Assembly (NCBI RefSeq): GCF_004006295.1
Contig: NZ_CP026095.1
Coordinates: 4,614,501-4,678,500 of the forward strand
DNA length: 64,000 nucleotides
Reading direction: 5' to 3'
DNA from: Peribacillus asahii
GTDB lineage: Bacteria > Bacillota > Bacilli > Bacillales > DSM-1321
In this document: positions 9,949 to 20,971 of the stretch, in pieces
How the letters are laid out: each line of letters starts with the position of its first letter
Position numbering within the stretch: position 1 is the stretch's first letter
The notes under the pieces: generated by a model
Databases searched by the model: none
What the model saw: the letters and a program-made list of their open reading frames with translations, nothing else
What the model was told of the DNA's origin: nothing
Made by a program: the position numbers and the translations under genes

Positions 9949-12900
9949 TTAAGTATTTCTTCTATATTTTCCGCCAACTTCATATAAAGCATGAGTAATT
10001 TGGCCAAGGCTTGCAACTTTAACCGTTTCCATAAGCTCTGCGAAAAGATTTTCTCCATTTAACGCTGCTGCTTTTAGACGGTTAATTGCCTCATCGTATA
10101 GAGGTTGATTTCTTTCTTGGAAAGCTCGAAGGTTTAAGATTTGACCTTCTTTTTCTTCGTACGTTGCTCGAGCAATCTCCATGCTGTCAATTTCTTCAAG
10201 AGAAGGAGGATTTGGGTTTAAATACGTATTAACGCCAATGATTGGTAACTCTCCACTATGTTTTTTCATTTCATAGGTCATTGACTCTTCTTGAATTTTC
10301 CCACGTTGATACTGTGTTTCCATTGCTCCTAGCACGCCGCCACGATCGTTAATTCGATCGAACTCCTGAAGAACAGCCTCTTCCACTAGGTCCGTTAATT
10401 CATCTACAATAAATGCTCCTTGCAGCGGATTTTCATTTTTAGAAAGACCATGTTCTTTCGTAATAATCATTTGAATAGCCATAGCACGTCTAACGGATTC
10501 TTCCGTTGGCGTTGTAATCGCTTCATCATAGGCATTTGTATGCAATGAGTTACAGTTGTCTTGAAGAGCCATTAACGCTTGTAAAGTCGTTCGAATGTCA
10601 TTGAAGTCAATTTCTTGAGCATGCAGTGAGCGACCAGACGTTTGAACATGGTACTTCAGCTTTTGGCTTCGTTCATTTGCTCCATACTTATTGCGCATTA
10701 CCGTTGCCCAAATTCGGCGTGCCACACGCCCAATTACTGTATACTCCGGATCAAGCCCGTTAGAGAAGAAGAACGATAAGTTTGGTGCAAAGTCATCAAT
10801 ATTCATGCCTCTGCTCAAGTAATACTCGACATATGTCAAACCGTTCGCAAGCGTGAATGCAAGCTGAGAAATTGGATTCGCTCCAGCTTCTGCAATATGA
10901 TACCCCGAAATAGATACAGAGTAGTAATTTCTCACTTTATTATTAATAAAGTACTCTTGAATATCACCCATCAATTTCAATGCAAACTCTGTAGAGAAGA
11001 TACATGTGTTTTGTCCTTGATCTTCTTTTAGAATATCCGCTTGAACCGTTCCACGCACCGTTTGCAATGTATATGCCTTTACTTCTGCATATTCTTGCTC
11101 CGTCAACTTACGACCTAGTTCTTGCTCCTTTTTCTCTACTTGTTGGTGAATGGCTGTATTCATGTATAGCGCTAAAATAATTGGTGCAGGCCCGTTAATT
11201 GTCATCGACACGGATGTAGACGGGTGACAAAGATCAAAGCCATCATACAATTTTTTCATATCATCTAACGTACAAACGTTAACACCGCTTTCCCCGATTT
11301 TCCCAAAGATATCCGGACGATAATCTGGATCTTCTCCATAAAGAGTTACGGAGTCAAAAGCCGTACTCAATCGCTTCGCATCATCATCCTTCGATAAGTA
11401 ATGGAAACGGCGATTTGTTCGTTCAGGCGGCCCTTCTCCAGCAAATTGACGCTTCGGATCTTCCCCTTCACGTTTGAACGGGAAAACCCCAGCCGTATAA
11501 GGGAAAGCACCTGGTACATTTTCACGATAAACCCAGCGCAAGATTTCACCATAATCTTCATACTTTGGAAGCGAAACCTTTGGAATGGACAGACCTGAAA
11601 GACTTTTCGTTTGCAATTGTGTAACAATTTCTTTATCACGGACCTTCGTGATTAATTTCTCGCCTGCATACTGTTCTTTAAGCGCTTGCCAACCCGCTAA
11701 AATTTTCCTAGATTCGTTAGTTAATTGAGAGACCGCTTCTTCTTTTAATGCTTCAAGAGCTGCGATTACCCCTTCATTGTTCTCACGGTCTTGAACAGCT
11801 GCTATTGCACCTTCTAGTTGGAATACTTTTCGGGCAATTCTAGCTTGCTCTTCTGATTGATTATGATATGAACGAACCGTTTCACTAATTTCTCGTAAAT
11901 AGTAACGACGATCTGTTGGAATAATCACGTCTTGCTTATGAACTTCCGCTTTCTTTGTAAAGCGAGTGCTCCATTGTACACCTGTTTTCTCATTTAATTT
12001 TTCAATTAATGCAGCGAATAAGGCATTTGTTCCTTCATCATTAAATTGAGAGGCAATTGTACCATAGACAGGCATATCAGCTAAATCACGGTCAAACTCC
12101 TGACGGCTTCTTTGATATTGCTTACGAACTTGGTTGCGCGCATCCTCTGAACCTTTGCGCTCGAACTTGTTAATAACAATTAAATCAGCATAATCAATCA
12201 TATCAATTTTCTCTAACTGTGAAGGGGCTCCAAATTCGCTCGTCATCACATACATTGCTACATCACAAATCTCTGCAATTTCAGCATCACCTTGACCAAT
12301 ACCGCTCGTTTCTACAACGATTAAGTCAAAGCCAGCTGCCTTTGTAACTGAAATGGCATCCTTAATAGCTAAGGAAAGCTCTGTTCTGGAGTTTCGCGTA
12401 GCTAAACTTCTCATATAAACGCGATCTGAGAAAATGGCATTCATTCGAATTCGGTCACCAAGTAAAGCCCCGCCTGTTTTTTGCTTTGTCGGGTCAACCG
12501 AAAGAACAGCAACTTGTCGATCAGGTACTTCATTAAGGAAACGACGAATTAATTCATCTGTTAAGGAGCTTTTTCCTGCACCGCCTGTTCCTGTAATACC
12601 GAGAACTGGAACCGCTTGCTCAGATGTCTTAATTTGTTCAAGGAGGCTTTCTATTGTAGCCGCTGATTCGCAAACTGTATCCAACTTATTCTCAGCAAAG
12701 GTAATAAATTGCGCAACTGCTTTTACATCGCCAGCCAAAAGCTGATCAAAACGATTTTGCAATGACGATTGAACTGTTGAATAATCACATTCCTGAAGCA
12801 TTAAATTAATCATCCCTTGAAGGCCGTACTCCCGCCCATCATCAGGAGAAAAAATTCTTGCAATTCCATAGTCATGCAGTTCTTTAATTTCACGAGGGAT

Positions 12901-13215
12901 AATAACGCCTCCGCCACCCGCATAAATCCGAATATGCGATGCTCCCTTTTCCTTCAACAAATCATACATATATTTAAAATACTCAACATGTCCGCCTTGG
13001 TAAGAGGACATCGCAATTCCTTGTACATCCTCTTGAATTGCCGCATTGACTACTTCCTCAACAGAACGGTTATGACCTAGATGAATAACTTCTACTCCGC
13101 TCGATTGTAAAATACGTCTCATAATATTAATCGATGCATCATGACCATCAAATAAACTAGATGCTGTAACAAAACGAATATGGTGCTTTGGTTTATATAC
13201 TTCTATCTCACTCAT
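9949..13215 (-). CDS. icmF: Fused isobutyryl-CoA mutase IcmF
   Basis: IcmF interconverts isobutyryl-CoA and butyryl-CoA (some members also act on isovaleryl/pivalyl-CoA) using adenosylcobalamin. Its 1088 residues show the IcmF fusion order: a B12-binding domain with DGHDAS (Asp23, His25), SSYQGGH and AGGGG; then a MeaB-like G-protein chaperone with the P-loop [12 protein letters not shown] near residue 207; then the mutase barrel with [15 protein letters not shown] and [12 protein letters not shown]. The Phe-rich VFPFK block replaces the tyrosine motif of methylmalonyl-CoA mutase, favouring the isobutyryl type. ATG at 13215 has GAGGGGGAG before it; an ATG five codons upstream overlaps that site. 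It is the last gene of the operon, 14 bp after the TetR gene. Confidence 0.95.
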   Translation of the reverse strand: MSEIEVYKPKHHIRFVTASSLFDGHDASINIMRRILQSSGVEVIHLGHNRSVEEVVNAAIQEDVQGIAMSSYQGGHVEYFKYMYDLLKEKGASHIRIYAGGGGVIIPREIKELHDYGIARIFSPDDGREYGLQGMINLMLQECDYSTVQSSLQNRFDQLLAGDVKAVAQFITFAENKLDTVCESAATIESLLEQIKTSEQAVPVLGITGTGGAGKSSLTDELIRRFLNEVPDRQVAVLSVDPTKQKTGGALLGDRIRMNAIFSDRVYMRSLATRNSRTELSLAIKDAISVTKAAGFDLIVVETSGIGQGDAEIAEICDVAMYVMTSEFGAPSQLEKIDMIDYADLIVINKFERKGSEDARNQVRKQYQRSRQEFDRDLADMPVYGTIASQFNDEGTNALFAALIEKLNEKTGVQWSTRFTKKAEVHKQDVIIPTDRRYYLREISETVRSYHNQSEEQARIARKVFQLEGAIAAVQDRENNEGVIAALEALKEEAVSQLTNESRKILAGWQALKEQYAGEKLITKVRDKEIVTQLQTKSLSGLSIPKVSLPKYEDYGEILRWVYRENVPGAFPYTAGVFPFKREGEDPKRQFAGEGPPERTNRRFHYLSKDDDAKRLSTAFDSVTLYGEDPDYRPDIFGKIGESGVNVCTLDDMKKLYDGFDLCHPSTSVSMTINGPAPIILALYMNTAIHQQVEKKEQELGRKLTEQEYAEVKAYTLQTVRGTVQADILKEDQGQNTCIFSTEFALKLMGDIQEYFINNKVRNYYSVSISGYHIAEAGANPISQLAFTLANGLTYVEYYLSRGMNIDDFAPNLSFFFSNGLDPEYTVIGRVARRIWATVMRNKYGANERSQKLKYHVQTSGRSLHAQEIDFNDIRTTLQALMALQDNCNSLHTNAYDEAITTPTEESVRRAMAIQMIITKEHGLSKNENPLQGAFIVDELTDLVEEAVLQEFDRINDRGGVLGAMETQYQRGKIQEESMTYEMKKHSGELPIIGVNTYLNPNPPSLEEIDSMEIARATYEEKEGQILNLRAFQERNQPLYDEAINRLKAAALNGENLFAELMETVKVASLGQITHALYEVGGKYRRNT

Positions 13216-13229
13216 GGGACTCCCCCTCA

Positions 13230-13877
13230 TTAAAATGTTTTAGATTCGATACTTTCCTTGTTCGATATACCTTTTAACATTAATTCCGTCTGAAGCTCAA
13301 TATACTCTTTTAAAGAGTACGTTTTATTCAATGCCCATCTGCGAAAACTCCACATTTGCCCATGTACAAAAATGTTATGAGCCATGAGATATACTTCTTT
13401 TTCATTTAATTCAATTTCACCTTTGTCGACACATTGTTGAATCAGTTGCTCAAATATGGAGACCATTTCGAGCTCCTTCTTTAATACATAGGATAAAGCA
13501 TCTTTTGTCAGTGCTTTCACTTCTTGATACATGACAAGCACTTCATCCTGTCTTTCATCAATAGATTGATAGAAGTAAGCAATCGATCGCTTTAACCCTT
13601 CAAGTGTGCCGTCACTTTTATGAAATTCTTCTTGTAAATTTTCTTGAAATTGTTCATAAATATAATCGCACACGAGATATAAGACATCTTCCTTTGAGCG
13701 AATATATTCATAAAGAGTGCCAATACTAAACCCAGCCGCTTTAGCAATTTCTCGAGTAGTTGTTCGATGGAAGCCCTTTTCGCGAAAAAGAGTTACAGCA
13801 CCCTTAATCATTTGCTTCCGCCGCTTCTCGACAAGCTGCTCATCCTTAACAGATGCATGAACCTCTCTCTTCTCCAT
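13230..13877 (-). CDS. TetR/AcrR-family repressor of the acyl-CoA operon (FadR-like)
   Basis: The 215 residues have an N-terminal TetR helix-turn-helix ([19 protein letters not shown], then [18 protein letters not shown], roughly 26-70) and a helical ligand-binding C-terminal half. Inside an operon of thiolase, dehydrogenases and IcmF it is most likely the local fatty-acid regulator, sensing an acyl-CoA. Two near-identical 18-bp palindromic sites upstream of the thiolase gene and of fadF are the probable targets. Similarity to B. subtilis FadR (YsiA) is by family and site type only. AAAGGAG precedes the ATG. Confidence 0.85.
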   Translation of the reverse strand: MEKREVHASVKDEQLVEKRRKQMIKGAVTLFREKGFHRTTTREIAKAAGFSIGTLYEYIRSKEDVLYLVCDYIYEQFQENLQEEFHKSDGTLEGLKRSIAYFYQSIDERQDEVLVMYQEVKALTKDALSYVLKKELEMVSIFEQLIQQCVDKGEIELNEKEVYLMAHNIFVHGQMWSFRRWALNKTYSLKEYIELQTELMLKGISNKESIESKTF

Positions 13878-13899
13878 CCTCCCTCTCCTTTATAAAGGG

Positions 13900-13933
13900 A
13901 GTTACCCGGCGCTATGCTTAAAGCCGGATAACT
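13900..13933 (-). other. Intra-operon hairpin between acdA and the TetR gene
   Basis: AGTTACCCGGC (13900-13910) pairs with GCCGGATAACT (13923-13933), 11 bp with one mismatch. On the minus strand it lies 15 nt after the acdA stop and is followed by no T-run. It fits an mRNA-stabilising or partial attenuating hairpin that would keep repressor and IcmF levels below those of the dehydrogenases. Confidence 0.45.
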
Positions 13934-13948
13934 GCTCACTTATTCTAT

Positions 13949-15088
13949 TTATTTTGTAACCATTCTAGAGATAACAAGCTTTTGAATTTCTTGTGTTCCT
14001 TCATAAATTTGAGTGATTTTCGCATCACGCATATAGCGCTCTACTGGATAATCTTTTGTATAACCATAGCCGCCGAATACTTGAACAGCCTCTGTTGTTA
14101 CTTTCATTGCTGTGTCACCTGCAAACAGTTTAGACATCGCAGATTCTTTCCCGTATGGTAGACCTTCAGATTCTAACCATGCAGCTTGGTATGTTAATAG
14201 TCTAGCTGCTTCAATGTTTGTTGCCATCTCTGCTAATTTGAAACCAATTCCTTGTTGAAGAGCAATTGGCTTTCCAAATTGAACACGCTCTTTCGCGTAA
14301 TCCGTTGCAGCATCCATTGCTCCTTGTGCGATTCCAACTGCTTGAGCAGCAATCCCATTACGACCGCCATCAAGTGTCATCATCGCAATTTTGAACCCTT
14401 CACCTTCTTGCCCTAGTAAGTTTTCTTTTGGTACACGGCAATCTTCAAAAATGATTTCTGTTGTTGGAGACGAACGAATACCTAATTTTTGTTCTTTTTT
14501 CCCTACGCTGAAGCCTGGGAAGTCTTTTTCAACGATAAATGCACTTGTTCCTTTTTGTTTAGATTCTGGATCTGTTAGTGCAAACACTACATATGTATCC
14601 GCAATACCACCATTTGTGATAAAGATTTTAGAGCCATTTAAAATATATTCATCGCCAACTAGTTTAGCTGTTGTTCTCATGCCGCCTGCATCTGAACCTG
14701 AACCTGGTTCTGTTAAACCGTACCCACCAATTTTTTCACCTTGCGCCATTGGACGTAAATATTTTTGTTTTTGTTCTTCAGAGCCAAATTTATAAATTGG
14801 CCAACCTGCAAGTGATGTATGTGCAGATAGTGTAACACCTGTAGAAGCACATACTCTTGATAGTTCTTCAATTGCAATACAGTATGCTAAATAATCGCTG
14901 CCGATACCGCCGTACTGTTCTGGCCAAGGAATACCTGTTAAACCAAGCTCCGCCATTTTATCAAAAATTTCACGATCAAAACGCTCTTCTTCATCACGCT
15001 CAGCTGCTGTTGGCGCTACTTCATTTAACGCAAAATCGCGAACCATTTTTCTAATCATTTCATGTTCTTCTGTTAATTTAAATTGCAT
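13949..15088 (-). CDS. acdA: Acyl-CoA dehydrogenase (AcdA-like)
   Basis: This FAD enzyme makes the 2,3-double bond in acyl-CoA, the first step of beta-oxidation. The 379 residues carry [15 protein letters not shown] in the middle domain, [17 protein letters not shown] in the C-terminal helical domain, and the catalytic glutamate at Glu363 (YEGTQEIQ). It resembles B. subtilis AcdA ([13 protein letters not shown] start). GGGGG precedes the ATG at 15088; a TTG five codons upstream overlaps the ribosome site and is rejected. Electrons should pass via ETF to the membrane FadF protein encoded 3.5 kb upstream. It is paralogous to the next gene upstream. Confidence 0.92.
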   Translation of the reverse strand: MQFKLTEEHEMIRKMVRDFALNEVAPTAAERDEEERFDREIFDKMAELGLTGIPWPEQYGGIGSDYLAYCIAIEELSRVCASTGVTLSAHTSLAGWPIYKFGSEEQKQKYLRPMAQGEKIGGYGLTEPGSGSDAGGMRTTAKLVGDEYILNGSKIFITNGGIADTYVVFALTDPESKQKGTSAFIVEKDFPGFSVGKKEQKLGIRSSPTTEIIFEDCRVPKENLLGQEGEGFKIAMMTLDGGRNGIAAQAVGIAQGAMDAATDYAKERVQFGKPIALQQGIGFKLAEMATNIEAARLLTYQAAWLESEGLPYGKESAMSKLFAGDTAMKVTTEAVQVFGGYGYTKDYPVERYMRDAKITQIYEGTQEIQKLVISRMVTK

Positions 15089-15116
15089 AATCTTTTCCCC
15101 CAATAAATGTAATTTT

Positions 15117-16247
15117 TTATAGATGTTTACTAATAACTATTCGTTGAATTTCACTTGTTCCTTCATAAATTTCTGTTACTTTTGCATCACGGAAATAACG
15201 TTCCACAGGATATTCTTTCGTATATCCATAACCACCAAACACTTGAATAGCTTCAGTTGTCACTTCCACCGCTGTTTTAGAAGCAAACAGCTTTGCCATC
15301 GAAGCTTGCTTGCTGCATGGCAGCCCTTGTGCGCGCAGAGATGCAGCTTGATAGATTAGTAGTCTAGATGCTTCGATTGCTGTCGCCATATCAGCTAGCT
15401 TAAAGCCAATGCCCTGCTGCATAGCAATTGGTTTTCCAAATTGAATGCGCTCTTTTGCATATTGTACAGCGTGTTGATAGGCTCCTTCGGCAATCCCAAG
15501 CGCCTGAGCAGCAATCCCAATTCGCCCGACATCAAGGTTCGCCATGGCAATTTTGAACCCTTCTCCTTCTTGACCAAGTAAATTCGCTTTAGGAATTCGC
15601 ATATCTTCAAACGATAGTTGCAGCGTTCTTGAACCATGAAGTCCCATCTTGTGTTCATCTTTACCAAAGACTAGACCAGGTGTCCCTTTTTCCACAATAA
15701 AGGCCGAAATCCCCTTGCTGCCCTTGGCCGGATCAGTCGAAGCAAAAACAATGTATACATCAGCCTCTCCGCCGTTTGTGATAAACACTTTCGAACCATT
15801 AATGCGGTAAAAATCCCCCTCCTTTACCGCTTTCGTTTTCAAACTTGCAGCATCTGAGCCTGCACCCGGTTCGGTTAAACAAAAAGCGCCAAGCCACTCA
15901 CCTGAAGCAAGCTTCGGTACATAGTGTTGCTTTTGCTCTTCCGTACCAAAATAAACAATTGGATTTGTACCAACTGACGTATGTACAGAGAGAATAACGC
16001 CGATTGTTGGGCTTACTTTTGAAATCTCATGAATCGCAATAATATAGGACATGAAATCCATTTCAGCCCCGCCGTATTTCTCCGGGATGGGAATACCCAT
16101 CAAACCAAGCTCCCCCATTTTGTACAAAACCTCGCGCGGAAATTCGCCATTTTCCATGTTTGCTACAAATGGAGAAATATGTTCTCTAGCAAAATCACGG
16201 ACCATATTCCGCATCATTTGTTGCTCTTCCGTAAATTGCAATTTCAT
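15117..16247 (-). CDS. Acyl-CoA dehydrogenase, second paralog (MmgC/short-chain type)
   Basis: At 376 residues it shares the fold and motifs of its neighbour: [31 protein letters not shown] and the base Glu362 in YEGTSEIQ. Two adjacent dehydrogenases suggest different chain lengths, or one for straight and one for branched short acyl-CoA such as butyryl- or isobutyryl-CoA, but specificity cannot be read from sequence. ATG at 16247 follows GGGAGG; an in-frame GTG five codons upstream covers that site. The gap to acdA is 28 bp. Confidence 0.9.
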   Translation of the reverse strand: MKLQFTEEQQMMRNMVRDFAREHISPFVANMENGEFPREVLYKMGELGLMGIPIPEKYGGAEMDFMSYIIAIHEISKVSPTIGVILSVHTSVGTNPIVYFGTEEQKQHYVPKLASGEWLGAFCLTEPGAGSDAASLKTKAVKEGDFYRINGSKVFITNGGEADVYIVFASTDPAKGSKGISAFIVEKGTPGLVFGKDEHKMGLHGSRTLQLSFEDMRIPKANLLGQEGEGFKIAMANLDVGRIGIAAQALGIAEGAYQHAVQYAKERIQFGKPIAMQQGIGFKLADMATAIEASRLLIYQAASLRAQGLPCSKQASMAKLFASKTAVEVTTEAIQVFGGYGYTKEYPVERYFRDAKVTEIYEGTSEIQRIVISKHL

Positions 16248-16281
16248 GAATATTCCTCCCACTGAAAATCAAATATAAGAC

Positions 16282-17133
16282 TTAGTTATACTCGTAAAAG
16301 CCACGTCCTGATTTCTTGCCATACCAGCCTGCTTTTACATATTTACGCAGCAATGGACATGGACGATATTTATCATCACCGAAGCCTTCGTGCAATGTTT
16401 CCATAATGTATAGACATGTATCTAAGCCAATAAAATCAGCAAGCGTTAACGGCCCCATTGGATGATTCATCCCAAGTTTCATGACATCATCAATAGCTTC
16501 TTTTGTCGCTACTCCTTCATATAAGGCATAAATCGCTTCATTAATCATTGGCAGCAAAATACGGTTCGATATAAATCCAGGAGCATCATTTACTTCCACC
16601 GGAGTCTTCCCTAATGATTTAGCCATTTCTTCAATCGCCACATATACTTCATCAGCAGTTGCCAGCCCGCGAATAATCTCTACCAACTTCATAACTGGAA
16701 CTGGATTCATAAAATGCATGCCAATCACTTGAGTTGGACGCTTTGTTACAGCTGCAATCTCTGTAATTGGTAATGATGATGTATTCGTTGCTAAAATAGC
16801 ATGTTCTGGAGCAATTTGATCTAACTCCGTAAACAACTTTGACTTAATTTCCATATTTTCTACAGCTGCTTCAATAACTAAATCAACATTTGCTGCATTT
16901 TGCAGATCAGTTGATGGCGTTAATCTTGATAAAGTTGCATCTCGCAATTCTGCAGTAATCTTTTCCTTTTCTACTTGGCGAGCTAGATTTTTTGTGATAG
17001 TAGCTAGACCTTTTTCTACAAAAGCTTCTTGTAAGTCGTGTAGAATAACCTGATAGCCACCCATTGCACATACTTGGGCAATACCTGAACCCATTTGCCC
17101 CGCTCCAATGACCATTATTCTTTTAATTGCCAT
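16282..17133 (-). CDS. 3-hydroxybutyryl-CoA dehydrogenase
   Basis: This enzyme oxidises 3-hydroxyacyl-CoA to 3-ketoacyl-CoA with NAD(P). The 283-residue protein has an N-terminal Rossmann motif [11 protein letters not shown] (residues 10-20) and the family blocks [31 protein letters not shown] (with the catalytic histidine) and [18 protein letters not shown], ending in the typical [14 protein letters not shown] region and GRGFYEY tail. It corresponds to B. subtilis MmgB. It sits between the thiolase and the dehydrogenases in the operon, the expected beta-oxidation set except for an enoyl-CoA hydratase, which is missing here. Confidence 0.93.
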   Translation of the reverse strand: MAIKRIMVIGAGQMGSGIAQVCAMGGYQVILHDLQEAFVEKGLATITKNLARQVEKEKITAELRDATLSRLTPSTDLQNAANVDLVIEAAVENMEIKSKLFTELDQIAPEHAILATNTSSLPITEIAAVTKRPTQVIGMHFMNPVPVMKLVEIIRGLATADEVYVAIEEMAKSLGKTPVEVNDAPGFISNRILLPMINEAIYALYEGVATKEAIDDVMKLGMNHPMGPLTLADFIGLDTCLYIMETLHEGFGDDKYRPCPLLRKYVKAGWYGKKSGRGFYEYN

Positions 17134-17162
17134 GACTGTATGCCTCCATTATTAATAATCTA

Positions 17163-18353
17163 TTAATCTTGTTTTGGTACTTCAATTAAAACAGCATCCC
17201 CTTGACCGCCACCGCTGCAAATCGCTGCAATTCCTAACCCGCCGCCACGACGCTTTAGTTCATGCATAAGGGTGATAATAATTCTGGCGCCACTTGCTCC
17301 AATCGGATGACCTAGTGCAACGGCCCCTCCATTGACATTCACTTTCTCTGGATCAACCTTTGCAATCTCCTCAGTAATAAGTGCCACTGCTGCAAAGGCT
17401 TCATTGATCTCAAACAAGTCAATTTCCTCTAAAGATTTTCCTGTTTTCTCTAATAGCTTATTGATGACAAGGCCCGGTGATTTTGGGAAATCCTTTGCTT
17501 CCATTGATAACTCAGCATGACCAACAATATAAGCAAAAGGCGTTTTTCCTTCTTTCATTGCCCGTTCTTCACTCATCAATACAAGAGCACCTGCTCCATC
17601 ATTCACACTTGGAGCGTTCCCTGCTGTAATTGTTCCTTCTTTATTAAAAGCCGGTGCTAATTTAGCTAAAACTTCAAGTGAAGTATCCTTTCTAGGTGAC
17701 TCATCCTTTTCAATCAAAATCGGTTGGCCTTTGCGGACCGGAACTTCAACAGGTACAATCTCTTCTCTAAAGATGCCGCCTTCTATAGCCTCAATGGATT
17801 TTTGATGGCTGCGATATGCCCATTCGTCCTGAGCCTCGCGGGATAGCTTGAATTCCTCTGCCGATTGGTCTCCATATGTCCCCATAGATACACCCGTAAA
17901 GCTGCAGCTTAATCCGTCATGAGTCATTGAATCTTTTAATTCAGCATCGCCCATGCGTAAACCCCATCTCGCTTTTGGAATGAAGTACGGAGCATTGCTC
18001 ATCGATTCCATACCACCTGCCACAATCACTTCCTCATCCCCAGAGCGAATAATTTGATCGGCTAGTGTAACACTTCGAAGGCCCGAAGCACACACTTTAT
18101 TAATCGTCTCTGTTTTAATATCCCAAGGAAGGCCCGCAGCACGAGCAGCTTGACGGGACGGAATTTGACCTTGCCCTGCCTGTAATACATTTCCCATAAT
18201 GACTTCATCTACTTGATCAAAAGGTACACCTGATCTCTCAAGCGCTTCTTTAATTACAATTCCGCCAAGTTCTGACGCCTTTAAACTGCCTAATCCACCG
18301 TTAAACTTTCCAATTGGTGTTCGAACTCCACTCACAATGACTGTTTTACCCAT
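17163..18353 (-). CDS. Acetyl-CoA C-acetyltransferase (thiolase)
   Basis: Thiolase cleaves acetoacetyl-CoA or 3-ketoacyl-CoA, or condenses two acetyl-CoA. The 396-residue protein has the acyl-carrying Cys88 ([10 protein letters not shown]), the histidine in [14 protein letters not shown] and the second cysteine in [12 protein letters not shown]. Two starts are possible: ATG 18353 ([15 protein letters not shown], the family start, with a 12-nt spacing from GGAGG) and ATG 18362, closer to that site; I chose the family start. It is the first gene of the operon, directly behind the operator-bearing promoter. Confidence 0.92.
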   Translation of the reverse strand: MGKTVIVSGVRTPIGKFNGGLGSLKASELGGIVIKEALERSGVPFDQVDEVIMGNVLQAGQGQIPSRQAARAAGLPWDIKTETINKVCASGLRSVTLADQIIRSGDEEVIVAGGMESMSNAPYFIPKARWGLRMGDAELKDSMTHDGLSCSFTGVSMGTYGDQSAEEFKLSREAQDEWAYRSHQKSIEAIEGGIFREEIVPVEVPVRKGQPILIEKDESPRKDTSLEVLAKLAPAFNKEGTITAGNAPSVNDGAGALVLMSEERAMKEGKTPFAYIVGHAELSMEAKDFPKSPGLVINKLLEKTGKSLEEIDLFEINEAFAAVALITEEIAKVDPEKVNVNGGAVALGHPIGASGARIIITLMHELKRRGGGLGIAAICSGGGQGDAVLIEVPKQD

Positions 18354-18375
18354 TAAAATCATTCCCCTCCGAAAT

Positions 18376-18417
18376 ATTATAAAGATTCCGAAAATTAACT
18401 GACTGAACGCTCGCTCA
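18376..18417 (-). promoter_or_regulatory. Promoter and TetR/FadR-type operator of the acyl-CoA operon
   Basis: An 18-bp site, TGAGCGAGCGTTCAGTCA on the minus strand (18400-18417), is nearly identical to the one before fadF. The -10 TATAAT lies at 18376-18381, with the poor -35 (CAGTCA, 18400-18405) inside the operator. B. subtilis FadR sites follow TGAATGA-N4-TCATTCA, to which both sites are related. Repression by the operon's TetR protein is inferred. Confidence 0.65.
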
Positions 18418-18504
18418 AAATGACATCATAAAAAATGGGTCTATGCGTTTTTCATTACACTTTCAACATACATTGCAATCTGATAGATTGTTAGTAGTTG
18501 GTGG

Positions 18505-18537
18505 ATACCTGCTTCAATAGACCATTGAAGCAGGTAT
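18505..18537 (-). terminator. 14-bp hairpin after fadF
   Basis: ATACCTGCTTCAAT (18505-18518) and ATTGAAGCAGGTAT (18524-18537) are perfect complements around a 5-nt loop, 9 bp past the fadF stop. No T-run follows on the minus strand, yet position and stem strength suggest the end of the fadF transcript. Confidence 0.6.
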
Positions 18538-18545
18538 TCCACTGT

Positions 18546-20678
18546 TTAAGACACTAAAGTTGTGGATTCACCAATGATGGATTTTTCTAATAATTCTGCT
18601 ACATCATACGTTTTTACATTTTCTTCGACTTCTTTTGCTTTTGTTCCATCAGACAACATTGTTAAACAGAATGGACATCCAGAACTAATAACTGATGGAT
18701 TAACCGCTAAAGCCTGCTCAGTACGAGCAACATTAATACGGTGTCCTGTTTCTTCTTCCATCCACATTAAACCGCCGCCTGCACCACAGCACATACCTGT
18801 TTCACGTTTCCGCTCCATTTCAACAAGCGTAACACCTGGAATCGATTTTAAAATCTCCCTTGGCGGGTCATAGACCTCATTGTAACGACCTAAGTAACAA
18901 GAATCATGGAATGTAATCTTCTCGTTTACTTCATACTTCGGTACAAGTTTCCCTTCTTGAACAAGCTTCGCTAATAGTTCAGTATGATGATAGACTTCTG
19001 CCTCTAAACCGAAATCTGGGTACTCATTTTTGAAAATATTAAAAGCGTGAGGATCAATCGTTACGATTTTCTTCACTTCATTCTTCTCAAACTCAGCAAT
19101 ATTATTGCTTGCAAGTTCTTGGAATAAGAACTCGTTTCCTAAACGGCGTGGAGTATCACCTGAGTTTTTCTCTTTATTTCCTAAAATAGCAAACTTTACT
19201 CCCGCTTCATTTAGTAGTTTCGCAAAAGAAAGGGCAATCTTTTGACTCCGGCTATCGTAAGAGCCCATAGAGCCAACCCAGAATAAATATTCGAATTCTT
19301 CGCCAGCTTTCTTCGCTTCTTTCACAGTCGGTACATGAACATCGTCACGCAGCTCTCTCCAGTCTTCTTTTTCCTTACGGTTTAAGCCCCACGGATTCCC
19401 TTGACGCTCGATGTTCGTCATCGCACGCTGTGCATCTGGATCTAACTTACCTTCCGTTAACACTAGATAACGGCGCATATCAATGATTTTATCTACATGC
19501 TCATTCATAACAGGACATTGATCCTCACAGTTTCGGCATGTTGTACATGACCAAAGCTCTTCTTCTGTAATAACCTCACCAATTAAGCTCCTTGAATATA
19601 CTTCTGCTGCTGCAGCTGATTCTTGAGCACCAATTGAATTTGCTGCTGCTGCTGCCAATTGGTTTCCTTCTGCGTTTCCAAAAACAAAAGTTGGAACCCA
19701 CGGCTGTTTACCTGTTACAACAGCTCCTGTATTCGTTAAATGATCACGCATTTTAACAATGATATCCATCGGAGACAGCATTTTTCCTGTTCCTGTTGCC
19801 GGACACATATTTGTACAGCGCCCGCATTCTACACAAGCATATAAATCAACAAGTTGAAGTTGCGTAAAATCTTCAATGCGTTTCGCACCGTAATACACTT
19901 CCGCTTCTTCATCTTCTGGTTCTTCCTCAAAATTAATCGCTTTCAACTTTCCTGGATTATCTAAACGATTCAAATATACATTCAACGGTCCAGCAATCAA
20001 ATGGAAGTGCTTAGATTGTGGAATATATACTAGGAACGTTAAAATAATAAGCAGATGCAACCACCAAGCTATGTAGAAAACTGTAATAGCCGCAGTTTCA
20101 CCCATCCAGCCAAACAAAAAAGCAATACTGGAAGCAACAGGTTCTGACCATGCAGCTTCATGCCCATGCCAGATCATTGCCATTCCATTTCCTAGTAAAA
20201 CTGTAATCATAATCCCCATGATAAAAATAACAACTAAGCCTGATTTGAACCCTCGTTTTAAACGAACTAGCTTTTCAATATAACGACGATAAAAAGCAGC
20301 AAAAATAGCGATAAGCACTGCTAGCGTAACAATCTCTTCAAAGAAAGTGAAGATTGGATACACAGGCCCCAATGGCAAATGAGCCCCTGGCTTAATTCCT
20401 TTAATAATGAAATCAATCGCGCCAAATTGAACAAGAATAAATCCATAGAAAAGAAAAAGATGAATGATACCACTCTTTTTATCCTTGAATAGCTTTTTTT
20501 GCCCAAAAACGTTGATTTTAACTTTTTCGAGTCGTTCTTTTACACGATTGTCAAATTCTACTTTCTTACCGAGCTTCACATAAGCCGTTCGTGTCTTTAA
20601 CAAGTAGACAAACAAACTTACCCCGTAAGCGGTTACAAGTAGAGTAGCAATTAAGTTAATCCACAGTAAGCCATTCAT
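18546..20678 (-). CDS. fadF: Membrane iron-sulfur oxidoreductase FadF (heterodisulfide-reductase-like)
   Basis: The protein is thought to accept electrons from acyl-CoA dehydrogenases (via ETF) and pass them to quinone. Its 710 residues have a membrane N-terminus of about five to six helices (first at LLWINLIATLLVTAYGVSLF), two 4Fe-4S clusters (CVECGRCTNMCP near 285 and CTTCRNCEDQCP near 390), and C-terminal CCG-type cysteine domains (CYLGRYN and MCCGAGGG). It matches B. subtilis FadF (YwjF), which adjoins acdA and rpoE there. ATG at 20678 follows GGAG with a 7-nt gap; a 41-codon upstream extension would cross the promoter region. Confidence 0.92.
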   Translation of the reverse strand: MNGLLWINLIATLLVTAYGVSLFVYLLKTRTAYVKLGKKVEFDNRVKERLEKVKINVFGQKKLFKDKKSGIIHLFLFYGFILVQFGAIDFIIKGIKPGAHLPLGPVYPIFTFFEEIVTLAVLIAIFAAFYRRYIEKLVRLKRGFKSGLVVIFIMGIMITVLLGNGMAMIWHGHEAAWSEPVASSIAFLFGWMGETAAITVFYIAWWLHLLIILTFLVYIPQSKHFHLIAGPLNVYLNRLDNPGKLKAINFEEEPEDEEAEVYYGAKRIEDFTQLQLVDLYACVECGRCTNMCPATGTGKMLSPMDIIVKMRDHLTNTGAVVTGKQPWVPTFVFGNAEGNQLAAAAANSIGAQESAAAAEVYSRSLIGEVITEEELWSCTTCRNCEDQCPVMNEHVDKIIDMRRYLVLTEGKLDPDAQRAMTNIERQGNPWGLNRKEKEDWRELRDDVHVPTVKEAKKAGEEFEYLFWVGSMGSYDSRSQKIALSFAKLLNEAGVKFAILGNKEKNSGDTPRRLGNEFLFQELASNNIAEFEKNEVKKIVTIDPHAFNIFKNEYPDFGLEAEVYHHTELLAKLVQEGKLVPKYEVNEKITFHDSCYLGRYNEVYDPPREILKSIPGVTLVEMERKRETGMCCGAGGGLMWMEEETGHRINVARTEQALAVNPSVISSGCPFCLTMLSDGTKAKEVEENVKTYDVAELLEKSIIGESTTLVS

Positions 20679-20781
20679 TTCTACACTCCGCCCCCTTTTG
20701 CATATTTTACACAATTTAAAAATACCATATATTCTGTTTTTTTGTATAAATGGTATTTTTAAGAAATTAACTGTTACCTCT

Positions 20782-20809
20782 ATTATATAATGAATGAGCA
20801 TTCAGTCAA
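20782..20809 (-). promoter_or_regulatory. SigA promoter and TetR/FadR-type operator of fadF
   Basis: Minus strand TTGACT (20804-20809), 16 bp, TATAAT (20782-20787). The operator reads TGAATGAGCATTCAGTCA on the plus strand (20791-20808) and fills the spacer and -35. It fits TGAATGA-N4-TCATTCA with one mismatch and matches the thiolase operator at 15 of 18 positions. The predicted leader is about 97 nt. Confidence 0.7.
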
Positions 20810-20971
20810 TCACTTTTTTGAATTTTTTACATTTTTTTCTTTGGTTATGAAATGGCTTTTTTGGAAAAAATCAATAAATAAGAAAGTTACTCTTTGCTCT
20901 TCAGACTTTGCGCTTCATCTAACTTAAAGGATTATTAGTACATAAAAATTGGTTAAAAAGGGGAAATATCG

